Below are positions 7,030 through 15,366 of a stretch of 64,000 nt of DNA, one piece after another; positions within the stretch are counted from its first letter, which is position 1, and each line of letters begins with the position of its first letter. Position numbers and translations under genes: made by a program. Origin of the DNA: 2-02-FULL-47-50 sp964479045 (GTDB taxonomy: Bacteria > Pseudomonadota > Gammaproteobacteria > Eutrophobiales > Eutrophobiaceae). A model generated the notes under the pieces. It did no database searches. It was not told the DNA's origin and saw only the letters and a program-made list of their open reading frames with translations. The DNA lies in NCBI GenBank assembly GCA_964479045.1, contig CAYZJI010000001.1, positions 310,001 through 374,000 of the forward strand, written 5' to 3'.

Positions 7030-9678
7030 TCAGGTTTCACGTTGCCGGGTGAGAGATTCATACATTTTTTTGTACAAGGCCTCACGGGTAAAAGGTTTCA
7101 TCAGATAGTAATCGATGCCGGCCATCCTGAGTTTTTCATGGGGCGTGAGTTCTGCAGTCAAGGCCACGATGACAGTATCACGTTTCGGGCTGGCAAAATT
7201 CTCACGTATGTTCCGGGTCAGCTCATAGCCATCCATGACCGGCATATTGATATCCGTCATGATGATATCATAATCACGCTTGCTGAATTCATTGAGCGCT
7301 TTTTTCCCATCGTCTGCTGTAGTGACGGTAATGTTGTCAAATTCCTCCAGAAACTTGCGAGCAATGTAGATGTTCATGACATCATCATCAATGAGCAGCA
7401 GTGAAACCTGGCCCAGTCCATGCAGCAGTTCCCGCATGTCGGTCTCCTTTTCGTTCAGTCCGCTCTTCCGGTCAGGTGCAAAATCCAGCCAGAAGCTGAA
7501 GGTTGAGCCTTCGCCCAGCACGCTGTCCACTGCAACCTCCCCACCCTGCAGTTCTACCAGATTTTTGAATATCGCCAGACCGAGCCCGCTGCCCTTGAAG
7601 GAATCCCTTCTGGTATCTACCTGCTGGTAGGTGTCAAATATGCCGGACAGTTTTTCCCGGGGAATGCCGGCACCGGTATCGATGACGGAAAACCACAGGC
7701 GCACGGTGTCACCGTCTGTTTGTTCCCGTCTGACACCGATCCGCACCTGACCCTGTTCGGTATATTTTATGCTGTTGCTAATCAGGTTTTGCAGGATTTG
7801 ACTGAGCCGTGCCTCATCTCCGACCAGCGCATCCGGCACGGTGGGATCAATATTGTAGTGAAGTTTGATGCCTCTCAGTCCTGCCTGGTTGGAAAAAATA
7901 CTGATCTGTTGTTTGATCACGTTGTTCAGCGAGAACGGTGCTTTGACAAATTCAATTTTGCCAGCTTGTATGCGTTTGATTTCCAGCAGATCATTGACGA
8001 TTTTCAGTAATCGATCCGACGAGTGTTTGAGGCTCCAGAGATATTCCTGTTGTGACTGATCAAGGCCGGTTTTGGAGATCAAATCGATAAAACCGACTAC
8101 AGCATTCATTGGTGTGCGTATTTCGTGGCTGACACAGGCAATGAAATTTTCTTCAGCCAGCTTGCCTGCCTCGGCCTCATCCCGCGCGCGCCGCAACTCT
8201 TCTTCGATCTTGATGCGATCAGTGACGTCCCGGGCCACACCCTGAAAACCCACAGGCTGACCATTTTCAAACAATATCTGGGTGAACTGGTGTATCCATT
8301 TTGTTTCCCGGTTGCGGGTGAGTATCGGAAAGAGATAGCGACTGTCAGGTGTTTTCTGCCGTAATTGGTCGACATAAAATTTCCATGCGGGCCTGCGATG
8401 ATCAGGATGTACGAGTCGGAGGAAATTCATTCCGACAAGTTCAGCCATGCTGTAACCGGTGATCGCGTACGCAGCCTTGTTCACGAAAGTCAGCTTGCCT
8501 TCCAGATCAGTAGTGAAGATCAGGTCCTGGGCATTATCAACGATATTCTGGTATTTGCTTTGTGCCGCCCGTAATTCGGCCTCGGCCTGCTTGCGCTGTG
8601 TGATGTCACGGCAGAAGCCACGAACCTGATACGGACGGCCATATTTGATGACATAATTAAAAGTGCCTTCAACATGAATGTGCTGTCCGCTTCGATTTAC
8701 CAGTACTGATTCGAAGCTGAGCTCGGATACTGACAGTAATGGTTCAAGATTTTTCCAGAAATTCTGCAGTTGATCAGGATGGACCACATTTGAGAGCTTC
8801 AGATTCATGATCTCATTTTCAGAATAGCCAAGTGCCTGCATGAACTTGCGATTTCCATAGGCAAAGGTACCATCTACGTAAATCACGAATATCAGATCAC
8901 TGGCATTTTCGAACAAATCGCGCAAACGCCGTTCACTCTCTTCCAGCCGGTTACGGATATTCAGCTTGGCCATCGCATCTTCGCGCAAACGCTTCACCAG
9001 AGTTTCATTCTGTAATCTCAGCAATATATTCCGGAGAAAGGTCTGGTGACGATGACTGGTAATGACAAGAATCAGGCCAATGTAAATGATGAGCAACACG
9101 GCAAGTAATTGTTGTTCATAAGGGCGGTTTGCGATCAGCCAAAAGGCCGGCGGCGCGTAGCTGCAAAGAATAAAAATAATGAGGGTCGTAGGTACGGCGG
9201 CCATGCCCACCTCCGCAGCACTTCCTATGGCAAACAAAACCATGATGGTAATGCCTACCAGCGGGGTGGATTGCGGGGGCGGCAGAAAAACAGCACCGGC
9301 CGCCAGGGCCAGTCCCATGGCTGCAGTCCAGCCATTGAAGATCATATGAAAGCGATCGAGTTGATCGAGGTTTCGTGTGCCACCACGCAGGTATTTGCGG
9401 GCCATGTAGATGCGGACAGCGGCAAATGTGCTGACAGCGCAAAACCACGTGAACAGCAGTGATGCCGGACTGTGTCCATAAAGAACAAAAACACAAATGA
9501 CGGCGCCAACGATAATTGCAAACTGGCTGGCAGGCATGGATTGGCAAAGAATTTCCAGCAGGCTCGCGCGTACCAGCGGGTGCTGTTCTGAATAGCCTGA
9601 TTTGCCGTCTGCAAACTCCGGCAGGGCGCCTGTATCGGCGACCTCCTGATGCAGTTGAGAAGTATTGTTGTCAGCCAT
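7030..9678 (-). CDS. membrane hybrid histidine kinase (TM, PAS, PAS, HisKA, HATPase, receiver)
   Basis: 882 residues. The N-terminus has about six hydrophobic segments (roughly 52-210) forming a membrane domain I cannot assign. Two PAS domains follow (about 250-370 and 375-495; FENASDLIFVIYVDG and VDNAQDLIFTTDLEG). The kinase core has FIACVSHEIRTPMN with the phosphorylated His, the N box LQNLISNSIKYTE, and DTGAGIP and GSGLGLAIFKNLV in the ATP lid. The C-terminal receiver has LLIDDD and the phosphoacceptor in IIMTDINMPVMDG. ATG 9678 is preferred to the TTG just before it. The next gene downstream encodes an HPt protein, which completes a phosphorelay. It lies inside a chemosensory operon, which is unusual company for a hybrid kinase. 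Confidence 0.95.
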   Translation of the reverse strand: MADNNTSQLHQEVADTGALPEFADGKSGYSEQHPLVRASLLEILCQSMPASQFAIIVGAVICVFVLYGHSPASLLFTWFCAVSTFAAVRIYMARKYLRGGTRNLDQLDRFHMIFNGWTAAMGLALAAGAVFLPPPQSTPLVGITIMVLFAIGSAAEVGMAAVPTTLIIFILCSYAPPAFWLIANRPYEQQLLAVLLIIYIGLILVITSHRHQTFLRNILLRLQNETLVKRLREDAMAKLNIRNRLEESERRLRDLFENASDLIFVIYVDGTFAYGNRKFMQALGYSENEIMNLKLSNVVHPDQLQNFWKNLEPLLSVSELSFESVLVNRSGQHIHVEGTFNYVIKYGRPYQVRGFCRDITQRKQAEAELRAAQSKYQNIVDNAQDLIFTTDLEGKLTFVNKAAYAITGYSMAELVGMNFLRLVHPDHRRPAWKFYVDQLRQKTPDSRYLFPILTRNRETKWIHQFTQILFENGQPVGFQGVARDVTDRIKIEEELRRARDEAEAGKLAEENFIACVSHEIRTPMNAVVGFIDLISKTGLDQSQQEYLWSLKHSSDRLLKIVNDLLEIKRIQAGKIEFVKAPFSLNNVIKQQISIFSNQAGLRGIKLHYNIDPTVPDALVGDEARLSQILQNLISNSIKYTEQGQVRIGVRREQTDGDTVRLWFSVIDTGAGIPREKLSGIFDTYQQVDTRRDSFKGSGLGLAIFKNLVELQGGEVAVDSVLGEGSTFSFWLDFAPDRKSGLNEKETDMRELLHGLGQVSLLLIDDDVMNIYIARKFLEEFDNITVTTADDGKKALNEFSKRDYDIIMTDINMPVMDGYELTRNIRENFASPKRDTVIVALTAELTPHEKLRMAGIDYYLMKPFTREALYKKMYESLTRQRET

Positions 9679-9727
9679 CAATCCAGGCAGATGTCTGTTG
9701 TGAATATCATTCCAGCACGACGCACGG

Positions 9728-10966
9728 TCAGATCGCCTTCACTGCGGCAATAAACTCTTCCATATTCTGGTAACGGTCCACTGGATTTTTAGCGAGTATT
9801 TTATTGATAATCGCCTGCCATTCTTCCAGCGTTTCGGGCAATGTGAGCAGGTTGTGAGTGGTATGTTTGTATATGACTTCCATAATCGAATTTCCTGTAA
9901 ACGGCCGTTCACCTGTAAGCAATTCATATAAAACGATACCGACACTATAGATATCACTTCGTTGATCCACCGGCGTACCATTGATCTGCTCAAGACTCAT
10001 ATAATAAGGAGTTCCAAGCACATCACCATGCATCGTGAACGTTTCATTGGCTGCGAGATCCTTGGCAATCCCCAGATCAGCAATGACCAGAGTATCATCG
10101 TTACTGAACAGTATGTTACTGGGTTTTATATCACGGTGAACGATGCCGCGTTTGTGCAGTGCGGACAGTCCATCCGCGATGGTCAGGATATAGTCCTTCG
10201 CCTGCTGTGAAGTTACTTTTCCCTGGGTAATACGTTTGGCCAGATCCCCGCGCGTCATGAATTCTGTTGCATACCAGGCGTAATCGGGAGTTATGCCATG
10301 ATCCAGCACTTTGATAATATGTGGATGATTCATTTCGCTGAGGATGTTCAATTCCTGGGCAAAGCGTTTCAGCAGCACGGCTGAAGTTTTTATATCCTGG
10401 ACGGGCAGCACCTTGAGTACAACCCGGTGTTTATCCTGATCGCGTTCTGCGAGCAGGGTGATGGTTTGTCCTTTTCGGATTTCGGAAATGCAGGTGTATC
10501 CGGGGATTTGCCACTGTTGGTGTGGTTCCGATGGCCGTGACTCGTTTATGACGGGCGTGCCGATGTTTTTCAGTTCCTGTGAAATCTCGCCGGAAGCCAG
10601 TGCTTCATCAATCATTTCAAACAACTTGTCAGTAACCAAATCATATTTAATGAGGTAGTCATCTGCTCCGAGGCGCATGGCCTTAACGGCAACATCCACA
10701 CTATCCTGCCCGGTCACCATGATCACTATGGGTGTCTTGCCTCGCTGTTTTATGCTGGGTAGCAGATCAAGTCCGGTCAGATAATTAAAGCCCAGGTCAT
10801 AGTCGAGGAAAACAATGTTGTAATCCTTCCATGGAAAGTTGGCATGCGGCATGCCGGACTTGGCCGGATCAAACAATTCAATCGCAGCATTCGGCCATTT
10901 TTGCTGCAAACGCAACTTCAGCAGACTGCGCAAACTCGCGTCATCATCAATAATCAGGAATCTCAT
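9728..10966 (-). CDS. response regulator receiver fused to Ser/Thr kinase with degraded glycine loop
   Basis: 412 residues. The receiver (1-125) has IIDDD and Asp55 in VFLDYDLG, closely resembling the fusion at 4603-6159. The kinase domain (about 156-412) keeps the ATP lysine (Lys185, VVLKVL), HRDIKPSNILF, and GTPYYMSLEQ with DQRSDIYSVG. The metal-binding motif is DLG rather than DFG, and SLEQ replaces SPEQ. The glycine-rich loop, GEGGMASIYL in its relative, is here RKGQTITLLA, so the GxGxxG pattern is lost. It may be a weak kinase or a pseudokinase. Its ATG overlaps the stop of the upstream CheW gene by four bases, so it is part of the chemosensory operon. Confidence 0.92.
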   Translation of the reverse strand: MRFLIIDDDASLRSLLKLRLQQKWPNAAIELFDPAKSGMPHANFPWKDYNIVFLDYDLGFNYLTGLDLLPSIKQRGKTPIVIMVTGQDSVDVAVKAMRLGADDYLIKYDLVTDKLFEMIDEALASGEISQELKNIGTPVINESRPSEPHQQWQIPGYTCISEIRKGQTITLLAERDQDKHRVVLKVLPVQDIKTSAVLLKRFAQELNILSEMNHPHIIKVLDHGITPDYAWYATEFMTRGDLAKRITQGKVTSQQAKDYILTIADGLSALHKRGIVHRDIKPSNILFSNDDTLVIADLGIAKDLAANETFTMHGDVLGTPYYMSLEQINGTPVDQRSDIYSVGIVLYELLTGERPFTGNSIMEVIYKHTTHNLLTLPETLEEWQAIINKILAKNPVDRYQNMEEFIAAVKAI

Positions 10967-11484
10967 GCCGATCCCCCGATGGTCGAAGCGGGGCTGTCCG
11001 CCGGTGTACAGAAAATACGGGTAATATCCAGAACAGGCACAGGCCCTGTCTCAGACGTTTCGAAGCAGGAGAGTGCAATCCTGCTCCAGTCAGTATTGCC
11101 GGCAGGATAATCACACATTCCGTCATCGGTAACTGATCGGATGGCCGGTGGAGCGCTCAATCTCAGGCCGCCATAACCGATATTTCCCTGCGGGTCCTCG
11201 TAGGCGACAATACCGACAATGTCGCGGGCAGTGGGCAGGATTGCCCTGGTTCCGGTGGTGCGTGCCGGATCCAGATAGACTCCGAGATCCAGCAAGGGTA
11301 ATACACGTCCCTGCCATATAAAAACATAACGGCACCAGACCGGACTGCGCGGGATCGGCATGTATCGTTGCCAGCCGGTAATGATATGTGCCATTTCAAA
11401 TTCACCAATCGCAGCAAAGCGGTTGCCAAGGGGCAGTAACCAGGCTTTGCGAGAGCTAACGGTTATCTGCTCTGGGTCCGTCAT
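10963..11484 (-). CDS. CheW-like coupling protein
   Basis: 173 residues, a single CheW-type domain. Recognisable parts are PVWCRYVFIWQGRVLPLLDLGVYL (the conserved G-R/N-x-L-P-hhDL strand), the following IVGIVAYED strand, and the late PVLDITRIF, the usual closing strand of CheW. CheW proteins link receptors to CheA. It overlaps both neighbours by four bases, so translation is probably coupled. It is one of three separate CheW-type genes in this operon, in addition to the CheW domain within the CheA, which suggests more than one receptor-kinase complex or a specialised scaffold. Confidence 0.85.
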   Translation of the reverse strand: MTDPEQITVSSRKAWLLPLGNRFAAIGEFEMAHIITGWQRYMPIPRSPVWCRYVFIWQGRVLPLLDLGVYLDPARTTGTRAILPTARDIVGIVAYEDPQGNIGYGGLRLSAPPAIRSVTDDGMCDYPAGNTDWSRIALSCFETSETGPVPVLDITRIFCTPADSPASTIGGSA

Positions 11485-11948
11485 GGGGCAGGCGTGGCCT
11501 CCGGTCCGGGACAGGGGTTATCGACCAGCCTGGCCAGACACACCGTGTCACTCAGGCAGTAAAGCGTATCGTTGCTGACGGCGATGTTGAGAATAACATC
11601 AAGACCACTGTACATGCAGGCCGGCAAAGCATGCAGTTTAACATCGTAAAGATGAATCAGCGCAGCATCATCGCAGAGAAGACAGAGGGACACCGCCCCC
11701 GCCGCCAGACAGACGCAAACCTGTTGATTGTTAACGGCTGTAGTAGTGCATTCCAGATTCTCATCCGGTGCAAATACAGAATGTTCTTTGCCGTTGACTG
11801 AAATGACCCCCGCCGTGCCGGTCTGCCGGGTGGAGGCCCTGACCTTTTGCACGGGTTCCATGGCCAGCAGCTCTTCTCCCGGCAGTAACAGGCGGGTCCG
11901 TCCCAGAGACAGTTTTATGTAACTTTTTACAGAAGTTTCCGCAAGCAT
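11481..11948 (-). CDS. divergent CheW-like protein, cysteine-rich
   Basis: 155 residues. It begins YIKLSLGRTRLLLPGEELLAMEPVQKV, which fits the first strands of a CheW domain (recognition strand, then a hydrophobic strand). Later parts (AAGAVSLCLLCDDAALIHL and ALPACMYSGLD) fit poorly, so the assignment rests partly on position between CheA and CheW genes. Nine cysteines, including VCVC and CLLC, are unusual for a cytosolic adaptor and could bind metal or sense redox. ATGA overlap with the next gene. Other possibilities are a ChpC-like adaptor or a lineage-specific scaffold. Confidence 0.6.
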   Translation of the reverse strand: MLAETSVKSYIKLSLGRTRLLLPGEELLAMEPVQKVRASTRQTGTAGVISVNGKEHSVFAPDENLECTTTAVNNQQVCVCLAAGAVSLCLLCDDAALIHLYDVKLHALPACMYSGLDVILNIAVSNDTLYCLSDTVCLARLVDNPCPGPEATPAP

Positions 11949-11960
11949 GATGAACAGTTA

Positions 11961-14900
11961 TCAGGAGGAAGATACCACTGTGGCAGACTGGCGCAACTTG
12001 CGTATCTCTTCCAGCAGCTCATCCTCGGCAAATGGTTTGGTCAGATACACATTTATTCCGGAGGCGATGGCTTCTTCACGATGTTTCGCCGCCGCGCGTG
12101 AAGTAATCATGATAATCGGCAGATCCTTCGTGCCGGGGTTGGCGCGTACATGCCCGGCCAGTTCCATGCCATTCATCCTTGGCATTTCCAGATCTGACAG
12201 AAGCAGATCCGGCTTGTGTGCGAGAATAATGTCCATGGCCTCCATGCCATCCCGTGCCTGCCGTACTTCATAGCCGGCGTCGCGCATAAACTGAACCAAT
12301 GCCCGTCTTGCACTGAGCGAATCGTCCACTACCAGTGCTGTTGGAAGTTTTGCCGAGGTACGAAACTCTCGGGCATAACGGGTATCGCCTGTGTCAGCAG
12401 AAAGAGGATGACGCAGCAGTTCCGCAACATCCAGTACAGGTGCGACCATGCCATCGCCGAGCAGGGTAACTCCCAGTATGCCGGGGATGTTGGGAATATA
12501 ATTCCCGAGTCGTTTGACGACGTAGTCGCCGCTGCTCAGGATTTTTTCTACCATTACCGCGGTCATGCCACTTTCTGTCATATAGAGAATTGCGGTACGC
12601 GGACGTCGTTCTTCGCTACGCCGTTCAAGAAAGATGTTCAGCAGTTTTTCAATTGGAATGGCGCGGTGCCGATCCGTGCCTGTCTCGAATGCCCAGTCAT
12701 CACCCGATTTACGCAGTTTACCGTTTTCATGATGCACAATAGTTACTATGTCACGGCTGGCAATGACAAGATGGCGTGGTCCCATGCGCACGAGCAGGGC
12801 AAATTGCGTGAGTGTATTCTGCGGCAGCCGGATACGCATGGTACAACCCTTGCCGGCCTCACTGTCCATATTCAGGGTGCCGGAAAGGGCGCTGATACTT
12901 GACAGCACCGCATCCATCCCGATACCGCGCCCCGATACCTGTGTGGTTTCTTCCTTGGTGGAGAAATCTGGACGCAGTATGAATTGCTTGAGTTCAGCAT
13001 CACTGATTGCCTGATCCTCCCGCAATAATCCTCTGGCAAGGGCCTTCCGCCGAATCGCGTCCAGATCGAGGCCCCGGCCATCATCCCGGCATTGGATAAT
13101 AATATTGTTGCCATCGGTGACAAACGTCAATGTGATCGTGCCATGTTCAGGTTTGTTCAGTGCAAGACGTTCCTCACGGTTTTCTATGCCGTGGTCCACC
13201 GCATTGCGTAGAAGATGCATAAGAGGATCGAGCAAGGCATTCAGGGTTTCACTGTCCAGCAGGGTGCTGCCACCAACCAGTTGCAGTTCCACGGATTTGC
13301 CGGTCAGTTTGGCCGCCTGCCTGACGCAGCGATGCAGGCGCTGCGCGTGCGTTTCCACCGGCAGCATCCTGGCCTGCATGATGTTCTCCTGGGTTTCATT
13401 ATGGAGACGTGCCTGTACCGCCAGCATGTCATGCAGACTGGTCAGATTGGATGTTACGGAACGGCTGATTTCATGAGCATCAACCGTTGCTTCGGCGAGC
13501 CACTTGCTGTAGGTGTGTAATTCAGTATAAATGTCCATTTCAAGTGCGTCATAGGCACTGGTTTGCAGACGCTGTTGTGCCTTGTTCAAATCCTTGATGT
13601 CGGTTAATTCCTGAACCTTGGCGCCGAGTAATTGCAACTGGTCAAAACAGTGCCGAAGATCCTTCATCTCTCGCAGTGTTTCATAGATGAAGTTGTTGAT
13701 CTGGCCTGTAGTAATTTTCGACTCGCCGACAAGACGCAAAAGATTGTCTACAAATGCGGCCGGTATGCGCAGCATGGGAACCACTTCTCGCTCACCGGTC
13801 TCGACTTTGCCCGCTGCTGCAGTCTCCTCATGTTCACGTTGCGGCCTCACAGTTGCAGCGGGAGTTGCGCTTGTCATGGCATTCAGTACAGTGACGCCCT
13901 GTTGATCAATGATGTTTGCCATGTCCAGCACTTCCTGCAGTACGGCTTGTGCGTCAGCGGGCGGATCGCCCGTCCCAAGCAGGGATTCACTCATGGTGGC
14001 AAGACAGTCTGCCGCATTCAGGAAGGTTTGCATGATATGCGGGCCAGGGAGAGTTTCCTGTTTGTGCAGGGCCAGCAGTATGTCTTCAAGATGATGCGTG
14101 AGTGTGGCCACACCCCGTATACCGACAGTATTGCCTGCGCCCTTCAAGGTGTGGGCTATGCGTTTTGCTATCAGGATATCGTCCTGTTCACCACCGCTGT
14201 TTAATCGTTGCAGGGCTGCAGTGAGTGCTTCCACTTGTGCAGGAAGTTCCTGCAACATGGCCTCAAGCAGATCCTGGTCCACGTCATCGGGGAGAACCAG
14301 CGATACATCCTCTGCTCCGGCCTGCTGTAATCGCGCAGGTTTCTTGTCCGCGGCGGCTGTGCCAGGCAGGGTTTTGAATAATGCTGAGACAGTGTGCGCC
14401 TCTTCGGAACTCAGCGGCTGCTGCCATTGCTCCCGTTGCATGAAGTCCAGCAGGGCATCTGCTCTGTCCATGCTGATAGGGTTTTGCAGGTAGCCCAGCA
14501 TGACATCCATCCATTCCAGCACCAGTTCAATCAGTGCCGCCAACGGTTTCGTCTTGCGGGTATCTGATCCTGCAAGGTTGGCGTGCACACGGGTCACAAT
14601 CGCGCTCAATCCGTGGAATTCTATGCTGCGAACAGCATCACTGTAATATTCCAGTGTCCGGGTCATTTCCTGCCACAGTTGTGTCAAAGCAGAATCTTCT
14701 CCATTGCCGGCTTGAACCAGATCACGGATCTTTTGTGCAGTGGTCCTGATGTCCATGAGCTCCGTGACCATGATGCCGATCAACTCCCGAAGTTGACCTG
14801 GTAACGCAGGATTGATCACCACTTCTGTCGATGCAGTTTCTGATACGGAAGGAAATCCTGCTTCGGGCGCCGCAAGTTCACCAAGATCGAGTTCTGTCGT

Positions 14901-15323
14901 GACGGGGCGAGATCCCCCGCTGGGGACGCCATGAAGGTCCAGCAGACCCCTGAGCATGGCGGCGGTATCCGGATCAATGACTGTGCCCCAGGCGGGATAA
15001 GAGATCAACTGGATCAGGGCGTCTTTGTGACTGTCTGATTCGGGCTCAGCAAGATAGCTGCGCATGGAATCGGGCCAGACACTCAGTACAGAGAAATCCA
15101 TGGCATCCGTGGTTATTCCGGCGCTCCGCCAGCTGGCGAGGATGTCCCGGAATATCAGACACAGATCCAGTAATCCGGAAAAGTCCGCCGCCAGGGCCAG
15201 TTCACCAAACTCCTCCAGAGCGGCGAGGAATAACGGCCACTGTTCCGGAACCGAAACGGCATTCTGCAGGAGCGTTTCCTGCCGGTCCAGATGCTGCAGT
15301 AGTATTGTCTTTGAATCTGGCAT
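11961..15323 (-). CDS. ChpA/CheA-type hybrid chemotaxis histidine kinase
   Basis: 1120 residues. The N-terminal 340 residues are helical, with degenerate HPt-like bundles that lack the histidine. A true HPt follows, with His391 in RIAHTLKGAGNTVG. The dimerisation helices are near 515-560. The ATPase domain has LMHLLRNAVDHGIENREER, CRDDGRGLD and SGRGIGMDAVLSS. A CheW-like domain comes next, then a C-terminal receiver with phosphoacceptor Asp in LLLSDLEMPRMNG. This layout (several HPt-like units, kinase, CheW, receiver) is that of ChpA/PixL kinases controlling type IV pilus motility, with fewer HPt units than Pseudomonas ChpA. It is the central kinase of the minus-strand operon. Confidence 0.95.
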   Translation of the reverse strand: MPDSKTILLQHLDRQETLLQNAVSVPEQWPLFLAALEEFGELALAADFSGLLDLCLIFRDILASWRSAGITTDAMDFSVLSVWPDSMRSYLAEPESDSHKDALIQLISYPAWGTVIDPDTAAMLRGLLDLHGVPSGGSRPVTTELDLGELAAPEAGFPSVSETASTEVVINPALPGQLRELIGIMVTELMDIRTTAQKIRDLVQAGNGEDSALTQLWQEMTRTLEYYSDAVRSIEFHGLSAIVTRVHANLAGSDTRKTKPLAALIELVLEWMDVMLGYLQNPISMDRADALLDFMQREQWQQPLSSEEAHTVSALFKTLPGTAAADKKPARLQQAGAEDVSLVLPDDVDQDLLEAMLQELPAQVEALTAALQRLNSGGEQDDILIAKRIAHTLKGAGNTVGIRGVATLTHHLEDILLALHKQETLPGPHIMQTFLNAADCLATMSESLLGTGDPPADAQAVLQEVLDMANIIDQQGVTVLNAMTSATPAATVRPQREHEETAAAGKVETGEREVVPMLRIPAAFVDNLLRLVGESKITTGQINNFIYETLREMKDLRHCFDQLQLLGAKVQELTDIKDLNKAQQRLQTSAYDALEMDIYTELHTYSKWLAEATVDAHEISRSVTSNLTSLHDMLAVQARLHNETQENIMQARMLPVETHAQRLHRCVRQAAKLTGKSVELQLVGGSTLLDSETLNALLDPLMHLLRNAVDHGIENREERLALNKPEHGTITLTFVTDGNNIIIQCRDDGRGLDLDAIRRKALARGLLREDQAISDAELKQFILRPDFSTKEETTQVSGRGIGMDAVLSSISALSGTLNMDSEAGKGCTMRIRLPQNTLTQFALLVRMGPRHLVIASRDIVTIVHHENGKLRKSGDDWAFETGTDRHRAIPIEKLLNIFLERRSEERRPRTAILYMTESGMTAVMVEKILSSGDYVVKRLGNYIPNIPGILGVTLLGDGMVAPVLDVAELLRHPLSADTGDTRYAREFRTSAKLPTALVVDDSLSARRALVQFMRDAGYEVRQARDGMEAMDIILAHKPDLLLSDLEMPRMNGMELAGHVRANPGTKDLPIIMITSRAAAKHREEAIASGINVYLTKPFAEDELLEEIRKLRQSATVVSSS

Positions 15324-15366
15324 TTCGGAAGTAACAATTGTCCGTGGCCGGAAGATACGGACACGA

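Noticed and set aside
13632..14204. Long plus-strand ORF (190 codons) opposite the ChpA-like gene
   Set aside because: It is antisense to a clearly coding gene, has no family motifs and no ribosome site; it reflects codon bias of the real gene.
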